From a virus: DNA of 23,324 nucleotides. Under the pieces are notes generated by a model. It was not told where the DNA came from. It was given only the letters and a program-made list of their open reading frames with translations, and searched no databases. Location of the stretch: the IMG/VR virus record IMGVR_UViG_3300010160_000230, positions 1-23,324 of that record. One strand, given 5' to 3'. Below, in pieces: positions 21,936 to 23,324 of this stretch. How positions within the stretch are numbered: the first letter of the stretch is position 1; each line of letters opens with the position of its first letter. The position numbers were made by a program, and so were the translations under genes.

Positions 21936-22479
21936 AACTTTCTATTGTTTTATCGTTGTAATTAATACCTATACGAGTATTCCCATCCTCAACTACCGTG
22001 TATATAGTAACACCCCATTGTTTGGCAAAGTCTGGGTTTGTTATTACCCTTCCGATGAATTCTTCTTGTGTTAAATAGAAAAAAGGTTGTTCGGCTTTAC
22101 CCTCTAAATAAGCATTTATTTGTCCTCTTTTATATTCTTTTGATGTAGGCTTAACATGGTCTAATATTGGATAACCCCAGCATTGGTCGTTATGCCCATT
22201 CGCTAATTCTTCGCCATTAAAATTATTCGGGTCAACTTCAAATTGTTTACACCAATTTTCATAAGCATCACCCAATAATCCTTGTTGTTCTTTATTCATA
22301 ACTTTATATTGGTTTTCTATTTCTTCCCATTCTTTATGCTCATTATCACCAACTAACTTATAATGTTTACCATCTTTTTCCCAAATACAATTCCAATTTT
22401 CTTTTATTTGTGGATTATCGGGGTATGCTCTACCTGATTGGTCATAATTCAGATTCCCTTTTTTGATTTTGTTATTCAT
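21925..22479 (-). CDS. Fused cassette protein, 184 aa
   Basis: Two cassettes read as one frame. Residues 1-60 (MNNKIKKGNLNYDQSG...EEIENQYKV) are an unrelated small unit; residue 61 is the Met of a family start (MNKEQQGLLGDAYENW, ATG at 22299). At this junction the usual GTTATGAATAAAG is read as V-M-N-K, so there is no stop. The second part keeps LTQEEFIGRVITNPDFAKQWG but lacks the EERELS core, and ends GINYNDKTIESYEN. The ATG at 22299 may also be used alone, giving a 124-residue protein. Confidence 0.75.
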   Translation of the reverse strand: MNNKIKKGNLNYDQSGRAYPDNPQIKENWNCIWEKDGKHYKLVGDNEHKEWEEIENQYKVMNKEQQGLLGDAYENWCKQFEVDPNNFNGEELANGHNDQCWGYPILDHVKPTSKEYKRGQINAYLEGKAEQPFFYLTQEEFIGRVITNPDFAKQWGVTIYTVVEDGNTRIGINYNDKTIESYEN

Positions 22480-22792
22480 AACTTTCTATTGTTTTATCGT
22501 TATATGTTATTGTGATTAGTTTGGTTGGGATACCCTCCTTATCTAATACATCGTCTACATCATCTATTTGATACTTAGTCTCTGCTAATTCATGTCTTTC
22601 GTCCCAAGTCAACTCCCGTTCTTCAATCTTTAATCCCCACGTTTTAGAGAAGTCTTTATCGGTTTTTATTTCTTCAATAAATTCTTCTTGAGATAAACAT
22701 TTATCTAATTCTTCGTGGATATAGCCTTCAACAAAAGCAATACGATAATTCTTATACACCTCATCCAATAATTCTTGTTGTTCTTTATTCAT
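22472..22792 (-). CDS. MNKEQ-family cassette protein, 106 aa
   Basis: The shortest canonical copy and close to the family minimum: MNKEQQELLDEVYKNYRIAF, LSQEEFIEEIKTDKDFSKTW, GLKIEERELTWDERHELAET, GIPTKLITITYNDKTIESYE. Useful as the reference member. Helical N-terminal two thirds, beta-like C-terminal strand. 8-nt overlaps on both sides. Confidence 0.8.
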   Translation of the reverse strand: MNKEQQELLDEVYKNYRIAFVEGYIHEELDKCLSQEEFIEEIKTDKDFSKTWGLKIEERELTWDERHELAETKYQIDDVDDVLDKEGIPTKLITITYNDKTIESYE

Positions 22793-23156
22793 AACTTTCT
22801 AATTTAGTATCGTTGTATGTTATTATGATTAGTTTGGTTGGAACATTATGTTTATCGCACATATAATTAGCAAAATCAAATTCTTCCATATTAGGTGTTA
22901 GGTCGGCTATCTTCCATCTTTCCATCATATCTAACTCTCGTTCCTCAATCTGTAATCTCCACTTTTCAGAGAACTCAGAATTAATTTTTATCATTTGAAT
23001 AAATGAATCTTTTGTTAAATGTTGAACCCCTGAGATTAATGGAGCATCACCCCATTTAGAATACTCACCATAATGATTCTTTTCATTAATTTTATGTGTG
23101 AGTCTTTTATAATTCTTATACGCCTCATCCAATAATTCATGTTGTTCCTTATTCAT
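22785..23156 (-). CDS. MNKEQ-family cassette protein, 123 aa
   Basis: MNKEQHELLDEAYKNYKRLT, variable insert (GEYSKWGDAPLISGVQHL), core FSEKWRLQIEERELDMMERW, end NVPTKLIIITYNDTKLESYE. More diverged core than the others (LQIEEREL). 8-nt overlaps on both sides. Function unknown. Confidence 0.78.
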   Translation of the reverse strand: MNKEQHELLDEAYKNYKRLTHKINEKNHYGEYSKWGDAPLISGVQHLTKDSFIQMIKINSEFSEKWRLQIEERELDMMERWKIADLTPNMEEFDFANYMCDKHNVPTKLIIITYNDTKLESYE

Positions 23157-23324
23157 AACTTTCTATTGTTTTATCGTTGTATGTTATTGTGATTAGTCGG
23201 GTTGGAATGTTTGCATCATCCAATTGTTTAATAGATGGTTTTGCTAATTTTCTACAATCAAATCCGTATTGTTCTTTAATATCATGTCTCTCTTCCAAAC
23301 TCAACTCTCGTTCTTCAATCTTTA
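23149..23324 (-). CDS. MNKEQ-family cassette protein, 5' part beyond window
   Basis: The last 58 codons of another canonical copy: it enters the window inside the core (KIEERELSLEERHDI) and ends NIPTRLITITYNDKTIESYE with TAA overlapping the next ATG by 8 nt. Shows that the array continues to the right of the window. Confidence 0.78.
   Translation of the reverse strand, partial: KIEERELSLEERHDIKEQYGFDCRKLAKPSIKQLDDANIPTRLITITYNDKTIESYE

Larger units (their letters stand above)
19471..23324 (-). repeat. Dispersed junction and core repeats of the cassette array
   Basis: Coding-strand junction DNA of about 35-60 nt, containing AAAACAATAGAAAGTTATGA and the MNKEQ start, recurs in full or half form at most gene boundaries (near 19480, 19840, 20225, 20428, 20770, 20926, 21200, 21545, 21736, 21935, 22299, 22479, 22792, 23156). 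A second conserved word of about 30 nt coding for GLKIEERELS recurs at about 19636, 20045, 20587, 21356, 22608, 22930 and 23300. Similar sequence at regular gene ends gives many sites for homologous recombination. Confidence 0.85.

Noticed and set aside
19471-23324. CRISPR-like array from regularly spaced repeats
   Set aside because: Repeats are coding gene ends spaced 150-550 bp apart with variable lengths, not short direct repeats with uniform spacers; no cas genes.
1-23324. tRNA genes or insertion sequences
   Set aside because: No cloverleaf-like stretch with CCA end or transposase reading frame was seen; the spacers are too short.

Overview
The window is AT-rich and almost every gene lies on the minus strand, so transcription runs right to left. 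It looks like part of a large tailed phage with T4-like (myovirus) DNA-packaging genes: a large terminase (ATPase plus RNase H-type nuclease) followed by a portal protein. The host cannot be read directly. The lack of Shine-Dalgarno sequences, the A/T-rich leaders and a laminarinase/agarase-type GH16 hydrolase would suit a Bacteroidota (Flavobacteriia-like) host, but this is inference.

Layout from the right edge, in transcription order. (1) 18355-23324: an unbroken chain of at least 17 very small overlapping genes with no intergenic gaps. Seven belong to one paralogous family that starts MNKEQ, has a GLKIEERELS core and ends ITITYNDKTIESYE. Their junctions reuse nearly the same DNA, so the end of one gene overlaps the start of the next, usually by 8 nt. 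Unrelated short genes and one in-frame fusion sit between the same junctions. It looks like a translationally coupled, recombination-prone cassette array, and is one of the two most novel parts of the window. (2) 16862-18284: a GIY-YIG endonuclease followed by thyX. (3) 15243-16822: small genes, a holin-like two-TM protein, a GH16 glycoside hydrolase and a 38-aa gene. (4) 11718-15202: an L,D-transpeptidase-like cell-wall enzyme, then a full two-component system (membrane histidine kinase with GAF and PAS domains, and a stand-alone receiver) and a coiled-coil membrane protein. All four are joined by 1-nt stop/start overlaps or a 7-nt gap. A sensor system wired to a phage lysis-type gene is the second major novelty. 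(5) 11389-11721: the only convincing plus-strand gene. (6) 6171-11344: a nucleotidyltransferase-fold protein, a small Gly/Ala/Ser-rich protein, an acidic repeat protein with a zinc-finger motif, and two conserved-looking unknowns, closed by a clear rho-independent terminator at 6084-6120. (7) 1-6048: a 927-aa unknown, terminase, and the start of the portal gene, which carries a 322-aa HNH intein.

Most stand-alone transcription units in the late region have the motif GATATTTAT about 10-30 nt upstream of the start codon. It is missing at the gene starts inside the small-gene array. It is a good candidate for a phage-specific (late) promoter element and helps settle two start codons, at 15202 and 18284. 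No tRNA, CRISPR array or insertion sequence was seen, and there is no gene-free stretch longer than about 125 bases.
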